A DNA stretch of 64,000 bases from an uncultured Tenacibaculum sp. (GCA_947498055.1 CANMJA010000001.1:124001-188000); one strand, 5' to 3'; shown: positions 34,702 to 43,402, counted from the stretch's first letter. Notes: generated by a model from the sequence alone, not told the origin. Translations and numbers: made by a program.

Positions 34702-35039
34702 ACGCCTTCTGCACTTTAGTGCAGAGGTTTTGATCTATGATCTTTAAACCCTATTTAAGTTAAAATTAGAATTATTATTTTACATATATTTCTAATTCTT
34801 ATAATAACTAATGAGGCTGTTTATTCTTTAATAAACCATATAAAAAAGTTCCTAAAATAGAAGCTAGAATAACTATTATAATGGGTATATAACCTACTAC
34901 TCTTAACAGTGTAAGTATGCAGAATATATTCTATCTACAAAGACATATTTTTTTTAACTTTTTAGCCTAAAAAAACTAATCAACAACAACTTAAACATTT
35001 TCAAGTTGATGTTTTCGACAACAAAAAACAAGCGGTAAA
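34702..35039. other. 338-bp region: terminator and possible small membrane-peptide remnant
   Basis: Contains the terminator at 34706-34730. On the minus strand, about 34812-34930, a frame reads LRVVGYIPIIIVILASILG followed by TFLYGLLKNKQPH and a stop, a plausible single TM peptide but with no ATG before an upstream stop. It may be the end of a lost gene. Otherwise nothing is seen. Confidence 0.4.
34706..34730 (+). terminator. Terminator of the peptide cassette
   Basis: Stem TCTGCACT / AGTGCAGA with a TT loop, extended by a flanking C-G pair, and followed by GTTTTGAT. It lies within 10 bases of the DCC stop codon. Confidence 0.65.
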
Positions 35040-35246
35040 TTATTTTTTAACTTTACAAGTATTTAGCCCTACTAATGAGTATAGAGGACAAGAACTTATT
35101 AAACCAGTTAATAAAAAAATGCCAGCTACTACAAATAGTACATAAGCTAATGTTCCTTCAATTATACCTTGCCAGTACAACAAACCAATAACTGCGGCAA
35201 CAACAAATCTAATTATGCGGTCTGCACCGCCCATATTTTTTTTCAT
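35040..35246 (-). CDS. DUF2892 membrane protein
   Basis: 68 residues from ATG at 35246. DUF2892 motif MKKNMGGADRIIRFVVA, then two TM helices (about 16-33 and 37-53) and the family's C-terminal CPLYSLVGLNTCK segment with two Cys. A longer frame upstream of this Met is ignored because the family starts at MKKNMGxxDR. DUF2892 proteins are frequently found beside rhodaneses and sulfur genes, and a rhodanese gene lies 3 kb away. Inner membrane. A 28-aa peptide gene sits 18 bp upstream. Confidence 0.85.
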   Translation of the reverse strand: MKKNMGGADRIIRFVVAAVIGLLYWQGIIEGTLAYVLFVVAGIFLLTGLISSCPLYSLVGLNTCKVKK

Positions 35247-35263
35247 CTTAAAATGTATTTTAA

Positions 35264-35350
35264 TTAATCTATAAGAAAATAAATAAGCGTAAATAATCCT
35301 GCGCAAATGGCGCAAACAATTAATAACTTTAATGCTTTATTATCTCTCAT
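35264..35350 (-). CDS. 28-aa membrane peptide upstream of DUF2892
   Basis: A short frame from ATG (35348-35350) to TAA, reading MRDNKALKLLIVCAICAGLF and then a few residues ending FLID. One TM helix, positive N-terminus, two Cys in CAIC. It ends 18 bp before the DUF2892 ATG in the same direction, so an operon is likely. Too small for confident gene finding, but composition and position make it credible. Confidence 0.4.
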   Translation of the reverse strand: MRDNKALKLLIVCAICAGLFTLIYFLID

Positions 35351-35659
35351 TACAATTCTTGTTTAGTTACTATACTTAAAAGAATAATATTTGGCTTCAC
35401 CATAAGTAGTTGATCTTCTAGTAGCAGTATTCTATGAGTTTTTGTGACAGAACTCTAAAGAAAAAACACTCTTATTTTGCAATCAACACTACCAAGTTAA
35501 ATACCAGACTTATTATTTCTATTGTTTAAAACTCTCTTCGTTTCATTTTTAGATTTTTTGAGAGAAATATTCTAAAAACATTAATAAGCTTTTATTTTCA
35601 TAATTAATTATTCTTATTAATATTACAACACAAAAATATTTTAGAATATCTATATATGC

Positions 35660-35675
35660 TGTGACATATGTTACA
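35660..35675. promoter_or_regulatory. CRP-like binding site 1
   Basis: TGTGACATATGTTACA matches the CRP consensus TGTGA-N6-TCACA at nine of ten positions. Centred about 176 bp upstream of the lipoprotein ATG. Confidence 0.5.
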
Positions 35676-35778
35676 AGGGTATTTTTTATTATTTATACTA
35701 TTGAATAATAGTGATTGTAACTAAGGTATACTTATGCTTTATCTTTGGCATTATACTTTTAAAAGATTATAACTAAGA

Positions 35779-35794
35779 TGTAACTTATGTCACA
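35779..35794. promoter_or_regulatory. CRP-like binding site 2
   Basis: TGTAACTTATGTCACA matches the same consensus at nine of ten positions. Its reverse complement differs from site 1 by one base only. Centred about 57 bp upstream of the lipoprotein ATG, a likely promoter-proximal position. Confidence 0.5.
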
Positions 35795-35843
35795 AATAGA
35801 GTTCTTTTTTTTAATTAATTTTAGGTATTAAAATATTTAGATA

Positions 35844-36341
35844 ATGAATATAAAAATGATACACATAGCATTATTCTTATTATGCTTAAATATTAGTTCT
35901 TGTGCACAAGGTGAGGTATCTGAAGATACCAATGAGAACCAACCTCCTATTATTACTACCAAAGAGGCATCAATAGTTAATGTTTCCGTTTCTGGTGATG
36001 TAAATAATTATAATTTTAGCGTTAGTATTTCAAGCCCAGACAAAGGTTGCGAACAATATGCAAATTGGTGGGAAGTAATAACAGAAGACGGTACTTTATT
36101 ATATAGGCGTATTTTGGGGCATAGCCATGTTAACGAGCAGCCTTTTGTAAGATCTGGAGGGCCAGTAGCCATTAATGACAATCAGGTAGTCTTGGTAAGA
36201 GCCCATATGAACACATCTGGTTATGGAACCATCATATTCAGAGGATCTGTTTCTAATGGATTTATCCAGGATACATTAGCTTCAGATTTTGCAAGTAATC
36301 TAGAAAAATTAAATCCACAGCCTTCTGGTTGTGCTTTTTAG
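35844..36341 (+). CDS. Conserved-looking lipoprotein of unknown function
   Basis: 165 residues. Signal peptide with lipobox ISSC (Cys20). The mature domain is beta-rich with SPDKGCEQYANWWEVITEDG, then LYRRILGHSHVNEQPFVRSG and VLVRAHMNTSGYGT, and a C-terminal Cys in PSGCAF that may pair with the Cys in KGCEQ. The compact, ordered motif set suggests a real family, although I cannot name it. Preceded by two CRP-like boxes, so probably controlled by the Crp-type regulator coded 1.5 kb downstream. Outer-membrane or surface location inferred. Confidence 0.75.
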   Translation: MNIKMIHIALFLLCLNISSCAQGEVSEDTNENQPPIITTKEASIVNVSVSGDVNNYNFSVSISSPDKGCEQYANWWEVITEDGTLLYRRILGHSHVNEQPFVRSGGPVAINDNQVVLVRAHMNTSGYGTIIFRGSVSNGFIQDTLASDFASNLEKLNPQPSGCAF

Positions 36342-36423
36342 TAAATTCGTTTTAATATTTTAAAATATTCTTTTTTTAGGGCTCTAATTGTAAGAATTTC
36401 GAATTAATAACAACTAGATAGTT

Positions 36424-37299
36424 ATGAATAAATACATAGAAACATTTATTACCGCTTTTTATGGAACTGTAAATTGGACTTGGAAATCGATACTATTTGA
36501 TGTGCCTTGGTACAGCAACTATTTTTGGGGATTAATTATCATTTCTCTTTTTGTTTGGGGTTTAGAGATAGTATTTCCTTGGAGGAAACAACAGTCTATT
36601 TTTAGAAAAGATTTTTGGTTAGATGCTTTTTATATGTTTTTTAACTTCTTCCTTTTTTCTATCGCTATAAGTGGTTTTTATAAACTATTACATCTTAGCT
36701 TTACAAGTATAGGTATAACAGATAAAAGCATAGCACTTATAAATCCCTCTAGTTGGCCAATATGGTTACAACTAATAGTCTTTTTTGTAATTCTAGATTT
36801 TGCACAGTGGTTTACACATACATTACTACATAAGTTTTCGTTTTTATGGAAATTTCATAAAGTGCATCATAGCGTTAAAGAAATGGGATTCGCTGCTCAT
36901 TTAAGATATCATTGGATGGAAAACATACTATACAAACCTTTCAAAACTTTTGTTGTAATGATATTATTTGGGTTTGAGCCCGAACAGGCTTATATCATTC
37001 ATTTTATAGCAATTACTATAGGTCATATTAATCATTCAAACGTTTATATTACTTGGGGACCTTTTAAATACATTCTCAATAATCCTGTAATGCATTTATA
37101 TCATCATGCGTATACCCTTCCTGAAGGAAGATATGGCGTAAACTTTGGAATAAGCTTAAGCCTTTGGGATTATATTTTTAAGACAAATTATATTCCGGAA
37201 GATAGTGGAACCATAAAACTTGGTTTTTCTGATGATGATCAATTTCCTAAGGGTTTTATTAGACAAAGTATGTATGGATTTAGAAAGGGGCAAAATTAA
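36424..37299 (+). CDS. Sterol desaturase / fatty acid hydroxylase family membrane enzyme
   Basis: 291 residues, integral membrane di-iron oxygenase. TM helices near 35-52 and 75-95, further hydrophobic segments around 115-135. The eight-His ligand set is visible: HTLLH (about 140), HKVHH (about 153-157), and later HINHS plus HLYHH. It hydroxylates or desaturates a lipid or sterol-like substrate with oxygen; the true substrate cannot be told. It is convergent with the Crp-family regulator (adjacent stops at 37299/37300). Confidence 0.88.
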   Translation: MNKYIETFITAFYGTVNWTWKSILFDVPWYSNYFWGLIIISLFVWGLEIVFPWRKQQSIFRKDFWLDAFYMFFNFFLFSIAISGFYKLLHLSFTSIGITDKSIALINPSSWPIWLQLIVFFVILDFAQWFTHTLLHKFSFLWKFHKVHHSVKEMGFAAHLRYHWMENILYKPFKTFVVMILFGFEPEQAYIIHFIAITIGHINHSNVYITWGPFKYILNNPVMHLYHHAYTLPEGRYGVNFGISLSLWDYIFKTNYIPEDSGTIKLGFSDDDQFPKGFIRQSMYGFRKGQN

Positions 37300-37935
37300 T
37301 TAAAGGAGACTAATACTTCCTTGGCCTAATTTAACAATACCTTCACTTTCTAGCTTTTTGAGTAACCTAGAGATTACTTCTCTTGAAGAACCTAAATCGT
37401 AAGCAATCTGTTGATGGGTGGTCTGTAATGTAACTGTATTTTTTAACTGAGATTCCTTTTTTAAATATTCTAGTAGTCTTGCGTCTTTATTAGAAAAGGT
37501 TAAAATCTCAATCACATTAAGTAACTCTTCAAATTTTAAGTTAAATAAATCATAGAAGAACTCATTCCATTTAGAATATTTTTTAGCTATTTTAAGAGCT
37601 TTGTCTGCTGGAATTAAAACAACATTAGAATCTTCTTCTATTACCGCTTTTACATGACTTTTTTGTTGTCTTATAAGTGTAGTTACAGACATTACACAAC
37701 TTTCACCAGGTTTTATATAATATAATAAAACTTCATTCCCATTTACAGATTCTTCTTTAAACACTTTTGCCAAACCAGAAATTAACAGGGGTATTACTTT
37801 TATATATTCTCCTTGTTTTAAAATAACTGTACCTGCTTTAACTTCTACAAAACTACTTATCGAAATTAAATTCTCTTTTAGTTCTGGCATTTGAGCCAGC
37901 TTTGGGAAGTAAATATCTAAAGCTTTAGAAATCAA
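37300..37935 (-). CDS. Crp/Fnr-family transcription regulator
   Basis: 211 residues from a TTG start at 37935; no ATG precedes it in frame before a stop and the alignment with Crp proteins begins here. The N-terminal cyclic-nucleotide-binding-type beta barrel (VEVKAGTVILKQGEYIKVIPLLISGLAKVF) is followed by the dimer helix and a winged HTH with TTHQQIAYDLGSSREVISRL. The recognition helix has the R-E-x-x-x-R pattern of E. coli CRP that reads TGTGA, in agreement with the two CRP-like boxes at 35660 and 35779. There is no cluster of Cys for an Fe-S sensor. The effector is unknown. Confidence 0.9.
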   Translation of the reverse strand: MISKALDIYFPKLAQMPELKENLISISSFVEVKAGTVILKQGEYIKVIPLLISGLAKVFKEESVNGNEVLLYYIKPGESCVMSVTTLIRQQKSHVKAVIEEDSNVVLIPADKALKIAKKYSKWNEFFYDLFNLKFEELLNVIEILTFSNKDARLLEYLKKESQLKNTVTLQTTHQQIAYDLGSSREVISRLLKKLESEGIVKLGQGSISLL

Positions 37936-37980
37936 ATTTATTTTTTTACGAACTTAATATTATATTTAATTATAAAATAG

Positions 37981-38250
37981 TTATTTCAAAATTTTTCCTG
38001 TGGCACAACTTACTAATGACTTTGCTTTGGATACTATAGAATTTTTATCTCCCTCTACTGGATAACCTAATGAAAATAGTTTACCAACAATGAAATTTAA
38101 ATCTTCTTCTGTCTTATAATCGAATGTAACAGTTGAGTTTTCAATATTTATCTCTACGTTGTTTATTGTATTTAATTCTGAAACTTTTGTTTTAATTGTA
38201 TGTGCACAACCTCCACATTTTAAATTTTGTATTGTCAATTCTTTTTTCAT
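37981..38250 (-). CDS. Heavy-metal-associated (HMA) domain protein
   Basis: 89 residues. The ferredoxin-like HMA fold is shown by MKKELTIQNLKCGGCAHTIK (metal-binding Cys12 and Cys15), beta strands NNVEINIENSTVTFDY and LGYPVEG at the end of the domain. The C-terminal tail SLVSCATGKILK adds another Cys. It binds Cu or similar soft metals in chaperones. The ATG overlaps the rhodanese stop by four bases, so the two are co-translated. Cytoplasmic. Confidence 0.88.
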   Translation of the reverse strand: MKKELTIQNLKCGGCAHTIKTKVSELNTINNVEINIENSTVTFDYKTEEDLNFIVGKLFSLGYPVEGDKNSIVSKAKSLVSCATGKILK

Positions 38251-38627
38251 CTTTTATTCTTTTTTATCCAAGATTTATACCCTTCAGAAAAATCATATAT
38301 TTTTTTAAATCCTTTTTCCATTAAAAATTTAGCTGCCCTAGAACTTCTTCCCCCTGAATGGCAATAAATATATACTGGTTTATTCTTATCTAACAACTTT
38401 ACTTGTTTTTCAAATAGCTTAGTTTCTAAAAAATTCATTTGTATGGCCTTATCTATAAAACCTGCTTTATATTCTTCATCTGTTCTTAAATCTATTAATT
38501 GAACTTTTTTACCAACAACATTTTCTTTAAATTTTTTATAATTTAAAATAGTTATATTCTCTTTATCTTGAGAAAAACAAGTAAATGTTATAAATAAAAG
38601 ATACGTTAAAACTATATTTTTCATCAT
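38247..38627 (-). CDS. Periplasmic rhodanese-like protein
   Basis: 126 residues with a signal peptide (MMKNIVLTYLLFITFTCFSQ). A single rhodanese domain with LIDLRTDEEYKAGFIDKAIQMNF and the active-site loop YCHSGGRSSRAAKFL (catalytic Cys). Predicted to transfer or handle sulfane sulfur in the periplasm. It forms an operon with the HMA protein. Proximity to a Crp-type regulator and DUF2892 suggests a redox or sulfur/metal stress locus. Confidence 0.9.
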   Translation of the reverse strand: MMKNIVLTYLLFITFTCFSQDKENITILNYKKFKENVVGKKVQLIDLRTDEEYKAGFIDKAIQMNFLETKLFEKQVKLLDKNKPVYIYCHSGGRSSRAAKFLMEKGFKKIYDFSEGYKSWIKKNKR

Positions 38628-39092
38628 CTTAATATTTTTTTCTAGTCAACAACCATTTAGATCATTCTTTATTGGAAGTATGTACTTCTTTTGTTACTCC
38701 TTTTTTATTGTATATTTTTTTTATTCTTATGCACTCATTCAAAAATACCTCCATACAAATTTAATACATTTGTATATTCTGCTTTTAATGGAATCAACTC
38801 ATGTAAAGTTCAAAATCTCTTTATTTAAAGTCTTTTCATAAAGTCTTTTTACATCACCGTTTAACAACATGTTTCAATAGAGCAATTAACATAAATATCA
38901 GTTCCATTATTTCTTCCTATAATTTCTTTAACCTTCTTTTGAAGTAATGAACGAATATATTGTAATTATCCTAATTTCTGAAGATAATTTAGATGTCTAT
39001 ACTACTCTTCTTATACTTTCCTCTCTATCCCCTTCTTTAAATCCTAAATCTGAATTAGACAATAAGTTTAAAAAATTGTTATAGTTATAAAC
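38628..39092. other. Gene-free region upstream of the rhodanese operon
   Basis: Nothing firm. A 45-codon frame at 38947-39084 (MNEYIVIILISEDNL start) lacks a ribosome site and family resemblance. A small inverted repeat ATACAAAT / ATTTGTAT lies at 38753-38775 and may belong to the rhodanese promoter. Confidence 0.4.
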
Positions 39093-39118
39093 AAAAAACC
39101 TTCCAGTTTCCTGAAAGG
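39093..39118 (-). terminator. Terminator after the initiator tRNA
   Basis: On the minus strand: stem CCTTTCAG, loop GAAA, CTGGAAGG, then TTTTTTG. It lies 15 bases past the end of the tRNA gene. Confidence 0.8.
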
Positions 39119-39132
39119 CTTATCGAATTTAG

Positions 39133-39205
39133 TAGCGGGAACAGGACTCGAACCTGTGACCTTCGGGTTATGAGCCCGACGAGCTGCCTACTGCTCTATC
39201 CCGCG
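39133..39205 (-). tRNA. tRNA-fMet (initiator, CAT anticodon)
   Basis: 73 bases, read on the minus strand as CGCGGGATAGAGCAGTAGGC at the 5' end. The anticodon loop is CTCATAA, with the three consecutive G-C pairs (GGG/CCC) at the base of the anticodon stem that mark initiator tRNA. The T arm has CACAGGTTCGAGTCCTGT-type pairing. Position 1 is C facing U72, an unpaired end as expected for an initiator, where most bacteria have C1-A72. The CCA tail is not coded. A TACATTTG promoter box lies upstream. Confidence 0.93.
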
Positions 39206-39670
39206 ATTTAGACTGCAAATGTACAACCTTTTTTAAATAAAAAAGAAAAAAAGATGTTTTTTTGAAAACAAAAACTCCATTTTACTTAAAATAAATGAAT
39301 TAAAACACATTCTACTATTTCATTTTTGATTGATAATAATTACAAAAAACATCATTTAATAACTCTTTTATAAATGCTTGACTTGTTTTTATTCTATTAT
39401 ACATATCAAAAAATTAAGATAGAAAATTAAAATGGCATAGATATCACCTACTCTTTTTAATGATTTAACCGCATTTAGATAACTTTTTTGTACCTAAAAG
39501 GGTAACCTTCTAAGTATAGAGTTATCCTTAGTGAAAGGAAATGATTTTAAGGAAGAATTTTTAATAAAAACAATGAAAGAACTAAATTAAAAAAGGAAAT
39601 TTCCTATGTGATTTTTCTTATAAAAAGATAAAATTGGCATAAGATATATCTATTAAAAGTAAATGTTTTA
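39206..39670. other. 465-bp gene-free region between tRNA and kinase gene
   Basis: Holds the tRNA promoter at its left end and the leader of the LytS-type kinase gene at its right end. Otherwise AT-rich sequence with no frame or repeat worth naming. Confidence 0.5.
39216..39223 (-). promoter_or_regulatory. -7 promoter box of the initiator tRNA
   Basis: TACATTTG on the minus strand is an exact TAnnTTTG match, ten bases upstream of the tRNA 5' end, the right distance for transcription to start at or just before the tRNA. Confidence 0.65.
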
Positions 39671-42559
39671 ATGAAAAAAAAATTACTACTTACATTACTG
39701 TTACTCTTTAACTATTTAGTGAAAGCACAGCATCCTGTTTTTACACATTTAACGGAAAAAGATGGCTTGCCAGACATCGAGTTTTATAATGTTTTAGAAG
39801 ATAAAAAAGGATTTATTTGGTTAGCTGCTAATAAAGGTCTTTTTCGATACGATGGTAGAAATTTTAAAAATTATACGCACCCAGATAAAAGAGGATTGTC
39901 TGTTTTTGGTTTAAAATTAGACGATAAAGGGAGGATTTGGTGTAACAATATTTCAGGGCAATATTTTTATGTAGAAGAAGACGAACTACATCTTTTTAAA
40001 GATTTAAAAGAAATAAACAAGCGAGGTAATCTAGCTTCTTTTTTAATTTATAAAAAATATTTAATCATTCAGAGTTATGGTACAATAACTCAGTTACCTA
40101 TAGAAAAAGATAAAAAACTAATTAAAAATATAGCAAATGCAATTAGAACTTCTTTTATTAAAAATGACACTTTATTTTTATTAAACTCTAAAGAATTATT
40201 ATACTCCATTGATGGAAAAGAGTTTCAAAAAAAAATACTATTTAAAGACACTACTTGTTTTCGTAATTCTATTTGCAGGAATATACTTTATGACGATATA
40301 GATTTTTTTTACTCGTATGACTTTAATAAAGTAGAAAAAAAAGCACGTTTAATAAAAAAAAATAAAGATAAAATTATAGAAATACCTCTTCCTGACAAAC
40401 TAATTAATAACTATACCATAAATTTTTATGTAAAAAATAATTTTTTATGGTTTTGTACAGAACAAGGAGTTTTAGTGTATAAATATGACGATGAAAAACT
40501 TATTTATGTAAGAACTTTTTTTAAAGGAACAGCTGTTACTTCTGTAATAAAAGATAGAAATAACAATTATTGGTTTACAACCAAAGAAGAAGGAATATAT
40601 ATAATGCCAAATATTTATATCGAAAAATATGATTTAAAAGAAAATACAAGTAATGTTAGTGCAATGCATAAATTTAAAGATTCATCTATTTTATTTGGTT
40701 CTTCAAAAGGACATTTAGCAATATTAGATAAAGAAACCAATAATATTAAGTATATAAAATCTAAAGATAATCAAAAAGTAAATGCTATTTGTAGTACAGA
40801 AAAAGATGCTTACATCAGTTTAGTAAACAGCTCGTATAAATACAATAAGAAGCTCAATAAATTGTATAATAAATCTAGTAAAATCAAACTATTCAATGTA
40901 AAAGATTTATCTGTAATTAACGATAAAAATATTTTATTCGCATTATACGGTTCTGCAGAAATATTAAATAAGGAAACAAAAAAAGTAAAAAAGTTAAAAA
41001 ATAAACGGGCATACACTACTTATTATAGTAAAAGATCTAAACATATTTATGTAGGTTATGTAGATGGTTTAGAAATGTATGATGATAATCTGAAATCTAG
41101 AGAAGTTTTATTTAATAATAAACCAATTTTTGCAATAGATATTGATGAGACTAATGATGGAACTATTTGGGTTTCTACATTTAAGGATGGTTTAATAGGA
41201 ATTAAAAATGGAAAAGCAATAATTAATTACACCATCAAAGATGGCCTGTTATCTAATGATACAGGAGTTGTAAAAGGAGAAGACGATATACTATGGTTTA
41301 CAACTAATAAAAGTTTACAAGTACTAAACACAAAAACAGGAGAATTTAAGACATTAACTAAGAAAGATGGAATAACTTCTTTTCATATATCTGATATTGT
41401 GCTTTTTGAAAATTCTCTTTTTTATAGTTCTAATGAAGGTCTTTTTGAAGTGAACAGAGAAAAAGCTTTTGATAAGAATAAATTATTTGATTTTTATTTT
41501 ACCGATATTTTTATAAATGATGAAAGGTATTCAAAAAAAGAAAGATATCATTTAGCTTCCGATGCTAAAAAAATACAATTTGCATTTCAAACTAATGGAT
41601 TTTTATCGGAAGAAGATGTTATATATAAATATCGTTTATTAGGAGCTTCTAATACATGGAATACGATAGTAAATGGTGTTAACCAAGTTACATTTAACAA
41701 TTTGGCATCTGGTAATTATATATTTCAATTAAAAGCAATCCATGAAATAAATCATAGTGAAACAGCTACAAAAAGTATACAAATAAATATTCAGTTACCT
41801 TTTTATAAAAAAACACTTTTTATATTAGTCTGTTTCTCTTTCGCATTATTTTCTGCTTGGTATATTGTTAAAAAGAGAATAAAAAAACTAAGAATAAGTC
41901 AGCAACAATTATTAGAAAAAGAGCGCTTGCAAAAGCAAATTGTAACTTCTAAATTAGAAAGTTTACAGTCGCAAATGAATCCTCATTTTATCTTTAATGC
42001 CTTAAACTCAATTCAAAATTTAGTGCTAAAAGAAAACAAATACGATGCTTATAATTACCTAACAAAGTTTTCTTTACTAATGAGAGAAAACCTAAATATG
42101 AGTAAAAAAAGTTTTGTTGATTTTGAGGAGGAAACTCAAATGTTAACTAAATATTTAGAATTAGAAAAATTACGTTTTGGTAGCACTTTTGAGTACCATA
42201 TTATGGAGAAGCAAAAAATAAATGGAATTAAAATACCAACAATGATTATTCAGCCTTATATAGAAAATGCTATTAAACACGGCTTATTACATAAAGGAAA
42301 AGGAAAGAAAAAATTAACTATTTCTTTTTATAAAGAAGCCGTTTTAAAATGTGTTATCGAAGATAATGGTGTAGGAATGGAAGCTTCTAAAAAAATTAGA
42401 AAAGAAAATGGTGATAACAGAGAGTCTTTTTCTACAAAAGCAATTAATGATAGACTATTTTTTTTGAGAAATTATTATAAAACAGACATTGGTATATTTT
42501 ATGAAAATGTTTTAGAAGGAACCAAAGTAGTCATAAAAATACCTTATAAATTAACCTAA
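39671..42559 (+). CDS. Beta-propeller sensor histidine kinase, LytS/YehU-type
   Basis: 962 residues. Signal peptide (residues 1-19), then a long periplasmic beta-propeller of two-component-sensor repeats (FTHLTEKDGLPD, EDKKGFIWLAANKGLFRYDG, NDGTIWVSTFKDGLIGI), a Y_Y_Y-like domain (about 635-705; YKYRLLGASNTWNTI), one TM helix (about 715-733), a coiled coil, and a His_kinase domain with LQSQMNPHFIFNALNSIQNL (phospho-His) and an ATPase part with IIQPYIENAIKHGLLHKGKG and EDNGVGM. The LytTR regulator follows after 12 bases. The class senses extracellular ligands, in many cases polysaccharide-related; ligand unknown here. Confidence 0.92.
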   Translation: MKKKLLLTLLLLFNYLVKAQHPVFTHLTEKDGLPDIEFYNVLEDKKGFIWLAANKGLFRYDGRNFKNYTHPDKRGLSVFGLKLDDKGRIWCNNISGQYFYVEEDELHLFKDLKEINKRGNLASFLIYKKYLIIQSYGTITQLPIEKDKKLIKNIANAIRTSFIKNDTLFLLNSKELLYSIDGKEFQKKILFKDTTCFRNSICRNILYDDIDFFYSYDFNKVEKKARLIKKNKDKIIEIPLPDKLINNYTINFYVKNNFLWFCTEQGVLVYKYDDEKLIYVRTFFKGTAVTSVIKDRNNNYWFTTKEEGIYIMPNIYIEKYDLKENTSNVSAMHKFKDSSILFGSSKGHLAILDKETNNIKYIKSKDNQKVNAICSTEKDAYISLVNSSYKYNKKLNKLYNKSSKIKLFNVKDLSVINDKNILFALYGSAEILNKETKKVKKLKNKRAYTTYYSKRSKHIYVGYVDGLEMYDDNLKSREVLFNNKPIFAIDIDETNDGTIWVSTFKDGLIGIKNGKAIINYTIKDGLLSNDTGVVKGEDDILWFTTNKSLQVLNTKTGEFKTLTKKDGITSFHISDIVLFENSLFYSSNEGLFEVNREKAFDKNKLFDFYFTDIFINDERYSKKERYHLASDAKKIQFAFQTNGFLSEEDVIYKYRLLGASNTWNTIVNGVNQVTFNNLASGNYIFQLKAIHEINHSETATKSIQINIQLPFYKKTLFILVCFSFALFSAWYIVKKRIKKLRISQQQLLEKERLQKQIVTSKLESLQSQMNPHFIFNALNSIQNLVLKENKYDAYNYLTKFSLLMRENLNMSKKSFVDFEEETQMLTKYLELEKLRFGSTFEYHIMEKQKINGIKIPTMIIQPYIENAIKHGLLHKGKGKKKLTISFYKEAVLKCVIEDNGVGMEASKKIRKENGDNRESFSTKAINDRLFFLRNYYKTDIGIFYENVLEGTKVVIKIPYKLT

Positions 42560-42571
42560 ACTATATATAAA

Positions 42572-43315
42572 ATGAAAAAGATGAAAGCTATTATTGTAGA
42601 CGATGAATTAAATGCACGAGAAAATTTACAGTATTTGTTAAACGAATTTTGTAAAGAAGTAATTGTTGTAGCAGAAGCTTCAAACGTAGATGAAGCCGTT
42701 TTATCTATAAAAGAACACCAACCAGATCTTGTTTTTTTAGATGTTGAAATGCCTAATAAAAATGGGTTTATGCTATTAGAAGAGTTTTCTGAAATTAATT
42801 TTCAAATTATTTTTATTACAGCTTATGATTTGTACGCTGTAAAAGCATTTGAAATTAGCGCTTTAGATTATCTTTTAAAACCTATAGATATTCAAAGATT
42901 AAAAGCTGCTGTATGTAAGGCAACTAAATCGATAGATAGTTTAAATGAGACAAAGCTAAAATTAAAAACACTACAAGAAAACAAAAGAAAACTTAAAAAA
43001 ATAGCAATTCCTTATAAAACAGATTATGCTATTTTAGATGTAAATGATGTACTTTGCATAGAAGCAGATAGAATGTACTCTAGGTTATACACTAATACAG
43101 ATAGAAAATATATAGTAGCAAAAAAATTAAGTTACTATGAAGATGTTTTATGTAACAAAAGTGATTTTGTAAGGTTGCATAGATCTTGGATTGTGAATTT
43201 AAATAAAATTAAAACATATTCTAAAAAAGAACGAGAAGTAATCTTAAATACAAAATTTAAAATTCCAATAAGTAAAAGTTATAAAGATAATTTTGAAGCG
43301 TTGTTTTTTGCATAA
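42572..43315 (+). CDS. LytTR-family response regulator
   Basis: 247 residues. Receiver domain with IIVDDELNARENL (acidic pair), phospho-Asp in PDLVFLDVEMPNKNG and ALDYLLKPI near its end, then a short linker and a C-terminal LytTR DNA-binding domain (about 145-245; DVLCIEADRMYSRLYT, FVRLHRSWIVNLNKI, IPISKSYKDNFEALF). Partner of the LytS-type kinase immediately upstream. Followed by a bidirectional terminator. Confidence 0.93.
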   Translation: MKKMKAIIVDDELNARENLQYLLNEFCKEVIVVAEASNVDEAVLSIKEHQPDLVFLDVEMPNKNGFMLLEEFSEINFQIIFITAYDLYAVKAFEISALDYLLKPIDIQRLKAAVCKATKSIDSLNETKLKLKTLQENKRKLKKIAIPYKTDYAILDVNDVLCIEADRMYSRLYTNTDRKYIVAKKLSYYEDVLCNKSDFVRLHRSWIVNLNKIKTYSKKEREVILNTKFKIPISKSYKDNFEALFFA

Positions 43316-43329
43316 ATGCCTTTAAAGTA

Positions 43330-43372
43330 AAAACTATAAAACGAAAATGTTTTATTATCGTTTTATAGTTTT
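43330..43372. terminator. Bidirectional terminator between convergent operons
   Basis: The perfect 14-base arms AAAACTATAAAACG and CGTTTTATAGTTTT flank a 15-base loop; A-run on one side and T-run on the other. It sits between the LytTR gene stop and the TolC gene stop. Confidence 0.75.
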
Positions 43373-43402
43373 GTGAAACTAGATCTTCTAAATTTATATC
43401 TT

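Larger units (their letters stand above)
35351..35843. other. 493-bp regulatory intergenic region with two CRP-like boxes
   Basis: No gene. Two CRP-type palindromes (35660-35675, 35779-35794) and a pair of imperfect 24-base direct repeats (35713-35736 and 35765-35789) lie in it. It is the divergent control region between the DUF2892/peptide genes and the plus-strand lipoprotein gene. Confidence 0.6.

Noticed and set aside
38947..39084. 45-codon frame before the tRNA terminator
   Set aside because: No ribosome site, no recognised family, AT-rich chance composition.
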